DNA of 64,000 nt from Pseudomonas frederiksbergensis (GTDB taxonomy: Bacteria > Pseudomonadota > Gammaproteobacteria > Pseudomonadales > Pseudomonadaceae): positions 1-64,000 of the forward strand of contig NZ_JAAUOE010000026.1 in assembly GCF_017114915.1 (NCBI RefSeq). Direction: 5' to 3'. A model generated the notes under the pieces. It was not told where the DNA came from, did not search any database, and saw only the letters and a list, made by a program, of their open reading frames with translations. The position numbers were made by a program, and so were the translations under genes. Positions 1 to 8,022 of this stretch are shown in pieces; position 1 is the first letter of the stretch; every line of letters starts with the position of its first letter.

Positions 1-717
1 TTCGTCCCTGGTTTGTTTGTCGAAATCGGTCACCAAAAATTGACCATCCAGGTCATATTTGAAGCGGTTGTAGTAGAGGGACGCTATAACCGGAATCGCT
101 CCTTGCTGATTAAACAGGACACTCAACTCGACAAAAGGATTGATGGTGTCTTTTAAATCCAGGGTCTCGCTGCTGATTCCATGGAGCTTTAGTTTCGAAT
201 CACCATTGATTGACTTCCGAACTCCCGCTTCCAGACGCAAGGTTGTCGTGCTGAACTGATGATTGTAACCAGCAGCAACTTTAGCGAAGGGCGTGCGGCT
301 GGTGAGATCAATGTCGTACTTGTTGAAGTCCGGCTGAAAGCGATTCCATTTGTATCCTCCGCCCAGCAAAATATCTACAAAGTTGCGCGCATCCAAAGCA
401 ATCCTCCAGCCAAGATCCAGGTCGACCTGGCCATCCTTTATTTTCTCATCCTGTTTTTCAGAATACTGCCCACTCATTTCTGCATGATAAACAAGGCCGG
501 TCTGAGCGGTCATTTTGTTGCCGAAATTGAGAAACAATCCTCCTTCCGGCATGTGCTCAGTGGCCGTGCTTCTGCGCCCGGTGAATTTTAGTACGCTATA
601 GCTGCCCTGCAAGCCAAATGCAAAAACCGGATCTGTAGCAGATGCAGCGCTGCAGACTGTTGATGAGGTTCCCGCGAGAAGGGTGGTGACAATAGCAGCA
701 AGATTGGTTCTTTTCAT
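1..717 (-). CDS. Outer-membrane beta-barrel-like protein, C-terminus cut by window edge
   Basis: The minus strand is open from an ATG at 717 to the window edge (239 codons), so the C-terminus is missing. The N-terminus (MKRTNLAAIVTTLLAGTSS) is a signal peptide with a likely cleavage near residue 25. The mature part alternates polar and aromatic/hydrophobic residues in short stretches, with repeated Gly/Tyr/Phe ends such as FGLQGSY and LLGGGYKW, as expected of an outer-membrane beta-barrel. GGAG lies just upstream of the ATG. The region is more AT-rich than the rest of the window. I do not recognise the family; substrate or role is unknown. Confidence 0.6.
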   Translation of the reverse strand, partial: MKRTNLAAIVTTLLAGTSSTVCSAASATDPVFAFGLQGSYSVLKFTGRRSTATEHMPEGGLFLNFGNKMTAQTGLVYHAEMSGQYSEKQDEKIKDGQVDLDLGWRIALDARNFVDILLGGGYKWNRFQPDFNKYDIDLTSRTPFAKVAAGYNHQFSTTTLRLEAGVRKSINGDSKLKLHGISSETLDLKDTINPFVELSVLFNQQGAIPVIASLYYNRFKYDLDGQFLVTDFDKQTRDE

Positions 718-1092
718 AAGAACTCCATCGATGCACTACTGGTCCGGAGCAGACCGATTACTAACAACCATAGTCGTTTTTTTTAGGTGTTGGAGTGACC
801 ATCGCGAGGAGCTGGCTATGAAAGTGATAGATCAGCCCATCTTGTTTTTCCAGGTTTTAGTGTCGGATCAATCAGCATAGCAGTGTAAGAAAAATATGCC
901 TGTTTACGGGAAAACTGATTCCTTCGAGTCTCTTTAATTACCGCCCCCCGTATTTATTGATCGCTTCGTGAATCAACGGGTTTTCCTCGAAATATCTCCT
1001 GACATTGAAAGACGCTAACTCAAAAAATCCTCATCTACTCTGGTTTCGCAGGTCACTGACCTGTCGTAATCAGCCATCGCAAGGAGCGATCA
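718..1092. other. Intergenic region, AT-rich, no gene seen
   Basis: About 375 bases between the divergent barrel gene and the DUF1508 gene. It is relatively AT-rich and should hold both promoters. I see no convincing reading frame, tRNA or strong hairpin in it. Confidence 0.5.
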
Positions 1093-1284
1093 ATGTATTT
1101 TGAGATTTACAGGCAAACCCGTGGCACCGCACAGACCGGCAAGGGCCAATGGCGCTGGCGTTTGCGGGCGGGGAATCATGAAACGATTGCCAGTGGAGAG
1201 GCTTACGTCAACAAGTCTGATTGCGTGCACGCCATCAGTTTGATCAAAGGGACTCAAGAGCAGACACCGGTCAAGGAGATATAG
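1093..1284 (+). CDS. DUF1508 (YegP-type) small protein
   Basis: A 63-residue protein matching a single DUF1508 repeat: YFEIYR at the start, then a GQWRWRLRAGNHETIASGEAY core and a C-terminal segment with NKSDCVHAI. Members of this family (for example E. coli YegP, which has two copies) are small alpha/beta proteins of unresolved function. A clear AAGGAG precedes the ATG by about 7 bases. It stands alone, with a terminator hairpin directly downstream. Confidence 0.85.
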   Translation: MYFEIYRQTRGTAQTGKGQWRWRLRAGNHETIASGEAYVNKSDCVHAISLIKGTQEQTPVKEI

Positions 1285-1296
1285 GTTCCAGGCGGT

Positions 1297-1325
1297 GAAG
1301 CTGCTCAGTCAGGGCAGCTTCGTTT
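1297..1325 (+). terminator. Rho-independent terminator after DUF1508 gene
   Basis: GAAGCTGC pairs with GCAGCTTC around a 9-base loop and is followed by GTTTT, 12 bases after the stop codon. Confidence 0.7.
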
Positions 1326-1453
1326 TAACCGAGCGGTCTTGAGTTGTGAGTGCCGCGGGTTTTTATGGATCGGGTCGTTTGCCAACCTGCATAGACGCCG
1401 ATCGCGACACCTCCCTAAACTGTCACCCTGTCTTGGGGACCGGGGTGCAACGG

Positions 1454-2380
1454 ATGAATCGCAACGAACTGCGCAAGGCCGACATCAACCTGATGGTGGT
1501 GTTCGAGACATTGATGCTCGAGCGCAACGTCACGCGGGTGGCGGAGAAGCTGTTCCTCGGTCAGCCGACCATCAGTGCCGCGCTGAACCGCTTGCGAACG
1601 ATGTTCAACGATCCACTGTTCATTCGGGTTGGCCATCGCATGGAGCCGACGGCGCGGGCCGAAGAGATCATTCAGCATCTGTCGCCGGCGCTGGATTCGC
1701 TGTCGGTGGCCTTGAGCCTGACTCATGATTTCGATCCGCTGAGCAGCACAATGACGTTTCGCATCGGGCTGTCGGACGATGTCGAGTTCGGTCTGTTGCC
1801 ACCGTTGCTGCGCGCCTTGCGCCAGGAAGCGCCGAAGGTGGTGTTCGTGGTCCAGCATGTCGACTACTGGCGCATTCCTGATCTGCTGGCATCCGGCGAT
1901 ATCACCGTTGGTATTAGCCAGACCCGAGGCTTGCCGGCCAACGCCAAGCGCAAGTTGTTACGACATATCCAGCCCAGTATTTTGCGCGCAGACGCATCGG
2001 ACACGCCGTTGACCCTCGATGAATATTGCGCGCGGCCGCATGTGCTGGTGTCCCACACCGCCAATGTCAGTGGCTACGCCGATGAATGGCTGGCGGAGAT
2101 CGGTCGTACGCGCCAGGTAGTGCTGTCCGTCCCGCAATACAGCTCGTTGCCGGCCTTGCTTGCCGGAACCGATTTGATCGCCAGCCTGCCGGACTACACG
2201 GCGGAGGCGATGGCTGCGTCCGGTCAACTGTTCAAGGAACCATTTCCGTTCAAGACACCGACCCTGGACCTGTCCATGGTCTGGCTCAGTCACGTTGACA
2301 GCGATCCGGCCGAACGCTGGCTGCGCTCGCGTCTGGAGGCGTTCATGAGTGAACGTCCGATTCCTCCGCTGACAGAGTGA
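1454..2380 (+). CDS. MexT-like LysR-family transcriptional regulator
   Basis: A 308-residue LysR regulator with an N-terminal winged helix (residues about 9-66, containing LGQPTISAALNRLR) and a periplasmic-binding-protein-like effector domain. From memory the sequence closely follows P. aeruginosa MexT throughout (MNRNELRKADINL, SDDVEFGLLPPLLR, LPANAKRK, DPAERWLRSR), the activator of the MexEF-OprN efflux operon. That operon and mexS are not in this window, so the target here is unknown. The frame continues upstream, but the ATG at 1454 gives the conserved N-terminus. The CHMI-type gene follows 57 bases downstream on the same strand. Confidence 0.88.
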   Translation: MNRNELRKADINLMVVFETLMLERNVTRVAEKLFLGQPTISAALNRLRTMFNDPLFIRVGHRMEPTARAEEIIQHLSPALDSLSVALSLTHDFDPLSSTMTFRIGLSDDVEFGLLPPLLRALRQEAPKVVFVVQHVDYWRIPDLLASGDITVGISQTRGLPANAKRKLLRHIQPSILRADASDTPLTLDEYCARPHVLVSHTANVSGYADEWLAEIGRTRQVVLSVPQYSSLPALLAGTDLIASLPDYTAEAMAASGQLFKEPFPFKTPTLDLSMVWLSHVDSDPAERWLRSRLEAFMSERPIPPLTE

Positions 2381-2437
2381 GTCGGGCGGCTCTGTGTTAT
2401 ATCTACGACCTTTCTGCCAATCCTCAGGAACCCCGTC

Positions 2438-2800
2438 ATGCCCCACCTGCACATGGAATACACCGCCAACCTTTCCGAACTGAATGCCGACGTCGCGTTG
2501 ATGCGACTCAACAACGCGCTGGTCGCTTCCGGGCAGTTTGAAGAGTTCGACATCAAGGCCCGTGCGGTGAAGGTCGAGACTTTCAGGGTGGGCACTGCAC
2601 CGGGCGAGCGGGCGTTCATGCATGTAAAACTGGCGCTGTTGAGCGGTCGTTCACCGCAGATCAAGAAGCAGTTGTCTGACAACCTGCTGGCGGTGGTGCA
2701 GGATGTGTGTGAATGGCCGGTCGGAGTTGAGGTTCAATTGTGTGTGGAAATTATCGACATCGATCGAGAGTCCTACACCAAGACCGCCATCGGCCTCTGA
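2438..2800 (+). CDS. 5-carboxymethyl-2-hydroxymuconate delta-isomerase family protein
   Basis: A 120-residue protein of the CHMI branch of the tautomerase superfamily. Proline follows the initiator Met (MPHLHMEYTAN), the position of the catalytic N-terminal proline in this superfamily, and the C-terminal half carries the family pattern RSPQIKKQLSDNLL followed by a VQLCVEIIDIDRESYTK stretch. The founding enzyme isomerises an intermediate of homoprotocatechuate degradation, but no other hpa/hpc genes are nearby, so the substrate is uncertain. CAGGAA precedes the ATG. Its stop lies 3 bases from the stop of the convergent LysR gene. Confidence 0.82.
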   Translation: MPHLHMEYTANLSELNADVALMRLNNALVASGQFEEFDIKARAVKVETFRVGTAPGERAFMHVKLALLSGRSPQIKKQLSDNLLAVVQDVCEWPVGVEVQLCVEIIDIDRESYTKTAIGL

Positions 2801-2803
2801 GTT

Positions 2804-3739
2804 TCAGGCTATTTCCTGCTCGGCGCAGGCTTTGATCACTTGCTCGCGCAGCCAGGTATTGGCGCTGTCCTGATCGACGCTTTGATTCCATTGCATGTCC
2901 AGGGTGAAGCCCGGCAAGCCATTGGGCGCTTCGCAGTGATTGAAGATCGCCTCGTTGGCCAGCAATTGCTGGATGCGCCGGGGCAAGGTCAGGATGAAGT
3001 CGGTGCCGGTGATCATCTTCAGCGCCGCGCTGTAGCTGTTGGAGCGCGCGACAATCTGGCGTTTGTGGGCTTGCCGCGCCAGCCAGCCGTCAACCATGTT
3101 GGTGGTGGACGTCCAGGGCGTCGGGAACACATGCCGACGCTCAATGAACGCTTGCATGCTCAAGCGCGGTTCCAGCGGCGTGGCGCGTTTATCGAAGACG
3201 CAGACCAGATCGTCTTCCAGCAGCCTCCTTGAGTTGAAGTCGGTGTGGCTGCGATGAAAGTTCGGGCCGAAACAGATCACCAGGTCGAGGCTGCCGTCGC
3301 GCAGTTCTTCGGCCGGGATGTCGGTCTCGAACTTGTGCATGTTGACCATCACCGGCAGGTCGGCGAAATCGAAACTCTTTAACAAGCGTGGGAGGATCAA
3401 CTGCTCGAAGTATTCCGGCGCGCAGATATTGAAGGTGACCGGTTGCAAGGTCGGATCGAACGTCGGTGTCCCGGCGTGGCACAGGTTGATGCTTTCGAGA
3501 ATCTTCAGCACATGGGTATACATGGTGCTGGCTTTGTAAGTGGGGCGCATACCCGTGCGGGTATTGATGAATAACTCGTCTTCGAAACTGGTGCGCAGTT
3601 TCTTCAGGCAGTAACTCACGGTGGACTGGCTGACGCAGAGCGCCTCAGACACGCCGGTGACGCTGCTTTGCTCATACACGGCGACAAACACCATGAGGTC
3701 TTGCATGTCGAGCTTTCTAAGCAAGTTACTGTTCAGCAT
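2804..3739 (-). CDS. LysR-family transcriptional regulator
   Basis: A 311-residue LysR protein: winged helix at residues about 10-67 (VSQSTVSYCLKKLR recognition region) and an effector-binding domain after about residue 95. The C-terminal segment with SANTWLREQV resembles the NodD/SyrM-like subgroup of LysR proteins. It is convergent with the CHMI gene. The next gene upstream (EamA) lies on the same strand with a gap of about 150 bases that should contain this gene's promoter. The ligand and targets cannot be read from sequence. Confidence 0.88.
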   Translation of the reverse strand: MLNSNLLRKLDMQDLMVFVAVYEQSSVTGVSEALCVSQSTVSYCLKKLRTSFEDELFINTRTGMRPTYKASTMYTHVLKILESINLCHAGTPTFDPTLQPVTFNICAPEYFEQLILPRLLKSFDFADLPVMVNMHKFETDIPAEELRDGSLDLVICFGPNFHRSHTDFNSRRLLEDDLVCVFDKRATPLEPRLSMQAFIERRHVFPTPWTSTTNMVDGWLARQAHKRQIVARSNSYSAALKMITGTDFILTLPRRIQQLLANEAIFNHCEAPNGLPGFTLDMQWNQSVDQDSANTWLREQVIKACAEQEIA

Positions 3740-3886
3740 CCGTTCCGTCTCGCTGTGCTCCTTGCGCTGATTGTGCGCAAACGTGTGCGAACGATCCTAA
3801 CGGAACGATGGTGCCAAGAGAATGCCCTGTAGGACTTTTCGTGGTCAGGTGTGGGACAGAAAATGTTATGAACACGACCTATAAAT

Positions 3887-4837
3887 TCAATCTCCTGAAA
3901 CTGCCTGGCCAGAGGCTTTTAATACTGATGGCTGCGCAGGCATCGCATTGCGGTCGGATATTAACAGCGCCAACATGCCGATGCCCACCAGCAACGCGCC
4001 GATTATTTCCGGGGCAAGTGGTGACTGGCGTAACCAGAACCAGTGGAACAGCGTGATGAACAGGGTACTCAGGTAGATGTAGGAAATGACCGAGGAAGGG
4101 GCGATGACGCCAATGGCTCGATGCAGCAGCCAAAAAGTCGCCAGGGTGGCGAACAGTGCCAGATAGATCAACCACCAAAAATCGCTGGCGGTCAGCAACG
4201 ACGCCGAGCGCCAGCCGCCGCTGAACCCACAGAACGCCAATAGAAACAGCGCGCCGAACAGCATGTTCCAGAAGGTCATGCCCACCGGACCGCGACCCAT
4301 GAGGCTGTTGGTCTTGAACCGTTGACTCAGGGGTGAGTAGAGCGCCATTGCCAGGCAACCGACCCCGTACACCGACACCGCATACAGCGACGGCAGTTCG
4401 CCGGGATCTGCACCTTTCAATACCAGCAACACGGCGCCGGCTGCGGCCACCAGCATGGGCAATACGCGCTGTTTCAGGCTGCTGTCAGGTATCAAGATGG
4501 CTTCGAACAGCAACGTCAGCAAAGGCACGAGGGTGAAGATTGTCCCGGTGTTCACCGCCGAGGTATGGCGCAGCGCTTCGAACAACGAGCCGAAATACAG
4601 CGCCAGCAACAGGCCGAGCACGGCATGACCGAGCAAGCCGCGGGTGGTCATGGCAGCATCGCCCTTGAACAGCAGCAGGGGCAAAAACACCAGGGCACAA
4701 CACAGCAGGCGCAACCCGGTCAGCAGAATCGGGTCGATGGCCTGGCTGACCTGGGCTGCCGCGGAGAACGAGACGGCAATCAACAGAGCCCAGAGCAGCA
4801 TGCCGATGTGCGCGGCAGCAAAACCTGTGCGTTTCAT
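3887..4837 (-). CDS. EamA/DMT-family inner-membrane transporter
   Basis: A 316-residue protein with about ten hydrophobic segments arranged as two EamA repeats, typical of drug/metabolite exporters. The open frame extends far upstream into the neighbouring gene, but that part reads as a shadow; the ATG at 4837 (MKRTGFAAAHIGML) gives a full-length family member. It starts 14 bases after the stop of the MFS gene on the same strand, so the two are probably one transcript. Its substrate is unknown; amino acids or related metabolites are typical. Confidence 0.85.
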   Translation of the reverse strand: MKRTGFAAAHIGMLLWALLIAVSFSAAAQVSQAIDPILLTGLRLLCCALVFLPLLLFKGDAAMTTRGLLGHAVLGLLLALYFGSLFEALRHTSAVNTGTIFTLVPLLTLLFEAILIPDSSLKQRVLPMLVAAAGAVLLVLKGADPGELPSLYAVSVYGVGCLAMALYSPLSQRFKTNSLMGRGPVGMTFWNMLFGALFLLAFCGFSGGWRSASLLTASDFWWLIYLALFATLATFWLLHRAIGVIAPSSVISYIYLSTLFITLFHWFWLRQSPLAPEIIGALLVGIGMLALLISDRNAMPAQPSVLKASGQAVSGD

Positions 4838-4851
4838 GATGAGATTCCGGG

Positions 4852-6036
4852 TCAGTGAATGTGCTTGGTGTAGTGTCGCGGATCGAAACGCAAAACCATC
4901 AGGATCATCAGCGCCATGACCCCGGTCAGTGACCACCAGGCCCATTCGAAACTGCCCAGCTGATCGCGAATCATCCCGGCGATCAATGGCGAAAGGCCGG
5001 CGATCAGGTAACCGATGCCTTGCACGAAGGCGGTCAGTCCGCCCGCGCGCCGCGGGTTGTCCAGATGATCCAGCGACACGATCAGGCTCATCGGGAACAG
5101 CCCGCCGATACCCAGTCCCAGCAGGCACGGCCACAGCAGGCTCAGGTGTTGCGGGCTCAGAATCAGCCCGCAGAAACCGGCCATGATCAGTGCCAGCAAC
5201 ACCACCAGTACCAGGCGCCGGTCGCGGCTGCGATTGGCGATGGCGGGGGTTGCCAGTCCTGACAACACTTCCATGGCGGTCAAAAAGCCCAGCAACAAAC
5301 CGGCCTGTTGCTCGCTCCAGCCCTTTTCCACGTAGTACGGTGCCAGCCAGGCCAGCACACAGGTGTAGGACGCCGTGCCCAGGCCGAAGAAGATCGCGAG
5401 CAACCAGGCGCGGGAATTGGTGAAAAAGGATTCTTTGCTTGATGATTTGGCATTCAGCATCGACATGCCCGAGCGTTGAGCGCACCAGAACAGCAGTGCC
5501 ACCAGCGCCAGCGCCGCCCAGATCGCCAGCCCCACTCGCCAACTGTCGGTGCGGGTCATCACCAGTGGCGCAAACGACGCTGCGATTGCCGCACCGCCCA
5601 TGATCGACGTCACATAGAGGCCCATGCACAAGGAAACGTTTTCGCTGAAACGGGACTTGATCAGGGCAGGCATCAACGCCTGAATCAACGCAATGCCAAT
5701 GCCGGCCAACACGGCGCTCAGGATCAGTTCCGCCACCGAATCGAGGAACAGCCGCGACACCGTGGCCAGGCCGATGATCAGCAGCGACAGCACCACGGTG
5801 CGCTGCTCGCCCAGGCGTTGACTGATACCGATACCGAAGAACATCGCCAGTCCCATGGCCATGACAGGCAGCATGGTCAACAGCGAGGCCAGACTGAAAC
5901 TCAGCGGGATATCACCGCGAATGGCTGACAGCAAAGGCCCGACAGCGGCCATGGACGGACGCAGGTTCAGGGCGACAAGAATGATGCTGAACATCAGCCA
6001 AAGGGCGGGACGGGAGGTTGCGCGAACGTTTTCCAT
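4852..6036 (-). CDS. CynX/NimT-family MFS transporter
   Basis: A 394-residue major-facilitator protein with about 12 membrane segments. The N-terminal stretch ALNLRPSMAAVGPLL is typical of the CynX/NimT branch (cyanate and 2-nitroimidazole transporters), whose real substrates are mostly unknown. The family match covers the full length. It is the first gene of a probable two-gene operon with the EamA gene downstream. No cyanase gene is nearby, so a cyanate role is not supported. Confidence 0.85.
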   Translation of the reverse strand: MENVRATSRPALWLMFSIILVALNLRPSMAAVGPLLSAIRGDIPLSFSLASLLTMLPVMAMGLAMFFGIGISQRLGEQRTVVLSLLIIGLATVSRLFLDSVAELILSAVLAGIGIALIQALMPALIKSRFSENVSLCMGLYVTSIMGGAAIAASFAPLVMTRTDSWRVGLAIWAALALVALLFWCAQRSGMSMLNAKSSSKESFFTNSRAWLLAIFFGLGTASYTCVLAWLAPYYVEKGWSEQQAGLLLGFLTAMEVLSGLATPAIANRSRDRRLVLVVLLALIMAGFCGLILSPQHLSLLWPCLLGLGIGGLFPMSLIVSLDHLDNPRRAGGLTAFVQGIGYLIAGLSPLIAGMIRDQLGSFEWAWWSLTGVMALMILMVLRFDPRHYTKHIH

Positions 6037-6473
6037 GATCGGACCTTCAGGAACAAGGAACCGATTAGGCGTGCGAGCGCTGGAAGCGGCAAATCAGAAA
6101 GTCTGGAGCAGTATTTAGAAATTAAATAAGAGTCCGTTCACCTGTAGCAGCTGCCGAAGACTGCTACAGGGGAGCGTCGCGAATAATCAATTGTTTAGCC
6201 AATCCACACCCAAGGTTCTTCAAATCCCGATTTAACGACTTAACCGCCCGTGTGATGCTGCGGCTCATCTGTTTGCTGCGGTCTTCTTTATGGACGATTG
6301 TCCAGCTGCACTCCCTTGCGAACTGGCTTTCTGGGCGCTATGGCACTGCCGCCATGCGCGCCCACCGGATTCCTGCATGTCCCGTTGATTGTTCTGACAG
6401 GTCCCGCGCTGTGCGTCGGGATCAAACCGGCGGCGCCTGTGCGTTTGCCTGACGCGGATAGACGAGAATTCCC
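6037..6473. other. Divergent intergenic region
   Basis: About 437 bases between the divergent MFS and glutamine-synthetase-like genes. It should contain both promoters and contains the perfect hairpin at 6141-6170. Short frames exist, but none has a start context or composition that supports a gene. Confidence 0.5.
6141..6170. repeat. REP-like palindrome
   Basis: CCTGTAGCAG and CTGCTACAGG form a perfect 10-base inverted repeat around a 10-base loop (ctgccgaaga). It resembles a single REP unit of the kind scattered between Pseudomonas genes. There is no T-tract, so it is not a classical terminator. Confidence 0.6.
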
Positions 6474-7856
6474 ATGAGCTGTGCCAAGACATCCTTCGCT
6501 ACGAAAGAAGAAGCCCTGACCTTCCTCGAACATAATCCGGACATCGAGATGTTCGAGCTGTTCATCCTCGACAGCAACGGCGTGCCACGGGGCAAGTTGC
6601 TGCACCGCGATGAGCTGCTGGCGGTGTATGAAAACGGACGGCCACTGCCGAGTACCATTCTGGGCCTGACCCTCCATGGCGATGACGTGGAAAATTCCGG
6701 GTTGGTCTGGGACGTCGGTGATATCGATTGCCGCGCTTACCCTGTCAGCGGCAGTTTGCAGCGCATGCCGTGGCGATTGATCCCCACGGCGGCGGTGCAG
6801 GTCAGCATGCATCCGCAAGAGGGCATGCCCGCGACCATCGCCGACCCACGGCACCTGCTGGCCAAGGTTATCGAAGGCTTGCAGGCCGACGGTTATTACC
6901 CGGTGATGGCGGCGGAGCTGGAGTTCTATCTGCTGGATCAACAACGCGACAGCAACGGTCGGCCGCAGCCGGCGCGGGATGTCGATGGCGGGCGGCCCCG
7001 TGGGACTCAGGTTTACGGCTTGCGCGAACTGGAGCAGATCGAGCCGTTTCTGGCCGACCTCTACAGCGCCTGCAAGCTCCAGGGCATTCCGGCGCGCACG
7101 GCGATTTCCGAATACGCGCCGGGGCAGGTGGAAATCACCCTCGAACATCGCGCCGACGCTTTGCAGGCGATGGACGACGCGGTGCGCTACAAGCGGCTGG
7201 TCAAGGGCGTGGCTCACAAACACGGGATGACGGCCTGCTTCATGGCCAAGCCTTTCGACGACCTGGCCGGCACCGGCATGCACATGCACGTCAGCCTGGC
7301 GGACAAGGACGGCAATAACCTGTTTGCCAGTGAAGCCCCGGACGGTACACCGCTGCTCAAACAAGCGGTCGGCGGGATGCTCGGCACGTTGCTCGATGCG
7401 TTGCTGCTGTTCTGTCCAAACGCCAACTCGTACCGTCGTTTCCAGACCAACAGCTACGCACCACTGGCGGCCACCTGGGGCGTGGACAACCGCACCGTGA
7501 GTTTGCGGGTGCCCGGTGGGCCGGCATTCTCCCGGCATATCGAACACCGCATCTGTGGTGCCGACGCCAACCCGTACCTGGCGGCTGCGGCGATCCTGGC
7601 CGGTATTCATCGCGGCATCCGCGAGCAGCTTGACCCCGGGGCCCCGGTGGAAGGCAACGGTTACGCCCAGGCCACGCAATTGTTGCCGACCGACTGGCTG
7701 ACCACGCTGCGAGCACTGGAAGGTTCGAGTTGGGCGCGGGAGGCATTGGGCAGCGAATTTCTAGGCGTGTACCTAGCGGTGAAGCGTGCCGAATACCGGC
7801 AGTTCATGGGCGAGGTCGGTGAGCAGGACTGGCGCTGGTATCTGCATCAGGCCTGA
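6474..7856 (+). CDS. Glutamine synthetase-family protein, glutamylpolyamine synthetase-like
   Basis: A 460-residue protein with the beta-grasp N-domain (about 20-110) and the catalytic glutamine synthetase domain. Visible active-site elements are AAELEFYLLD (metal-binding Glu), a GQVEITLEH segment, the GTGMHMHVSL loop and the NRTVSLRVPGG substrate-binding segment. It lacks the C-terminal adenylylation-type features of GlnA and is closer to the PuuA/PauA gamma-glutamylpolyamine synthetases, which ligate glutamate to putrescine or related amines using ATP. Other polyamine-catabolism genes are not adjacent, so the amine substrate is inferred. A terminator follows about 40 bases after the stop. 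Confidence 0.85.
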   Translation: MSCAKTSFATKEEALTFLEHNPDIEMFELFILDSNGVPRGKLLHRDELLAVYENGRPLPSTILGLTLHGDDVENSGLVWDVGDIDCRAYPVSGSLQRMPWRLIPTAAVQVSMHPQEGMPATIADPRHLLAKVIEGLQADGYYPVMAAELEFYLLDQQRDSNGRPQPARDVDGGRPRGTQVYGLRELEQIEPFLADLYSACKLQGIPARTAISEYAPGQVEITLEHRADALQAMDDAVRYKRLVKGVAHKHGMTACFMAKPFDDLAGTGMHMHVSLADKDGNNLFASEAPDGTPLLKQAVGGMLGTLLDALLLFCPNANSYRRFQTNSYAPLAATWGVDNRTVSLRVPGGPAFSRHIEHRICGADANPYLAAAAILAGIHRGIREQLDPGAPVEGNGYAQATQLLPTDWLTTLRALEGSSWAREALGSEFLGVYLAVKRAEYRQFMGEVGEQDWRWYLHQA

Positions 7857-7896
7857 AACTGATATCCAGTGTTGAAAGTTTTGGCCAAATGCCATG

Positions 7897-7922
7897 AGCC
7901 AACTATTCGTTGGCTTCTTTTT
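7897..7922 (+). terminator. Rho-independent terminator
   Basis: AGCCAAC pairs with GTTGGCT around TATTC and is followed by tcttttt, shortly after the glutamine-synthetase-like gene. Confidence 0.75.
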
Positions 7923-8022
7923 CACAAAAAATTGATGGTTGGCTGCTTAAGATTTGTGTTGTCGCGGTAAATGAAATTTTCACATTTAGCGCAGGCACTT
8001 CTCTCCAGGAACAGCCGATCAC

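Noticed and set aside
3887..5629. A single 580-codon frame that could suggest an EamA fusion protein.
   Set aside because: The first 264 codons overlap the MFS gene out of frame and have no protein-like pattern; the EamA protein begins at ATG 4837 at normal length.
7857..8022. A PmrA-type box before eptA.
   Set aside because: Only one CTTAAG half-site is visible, with no second half at the right spacing.
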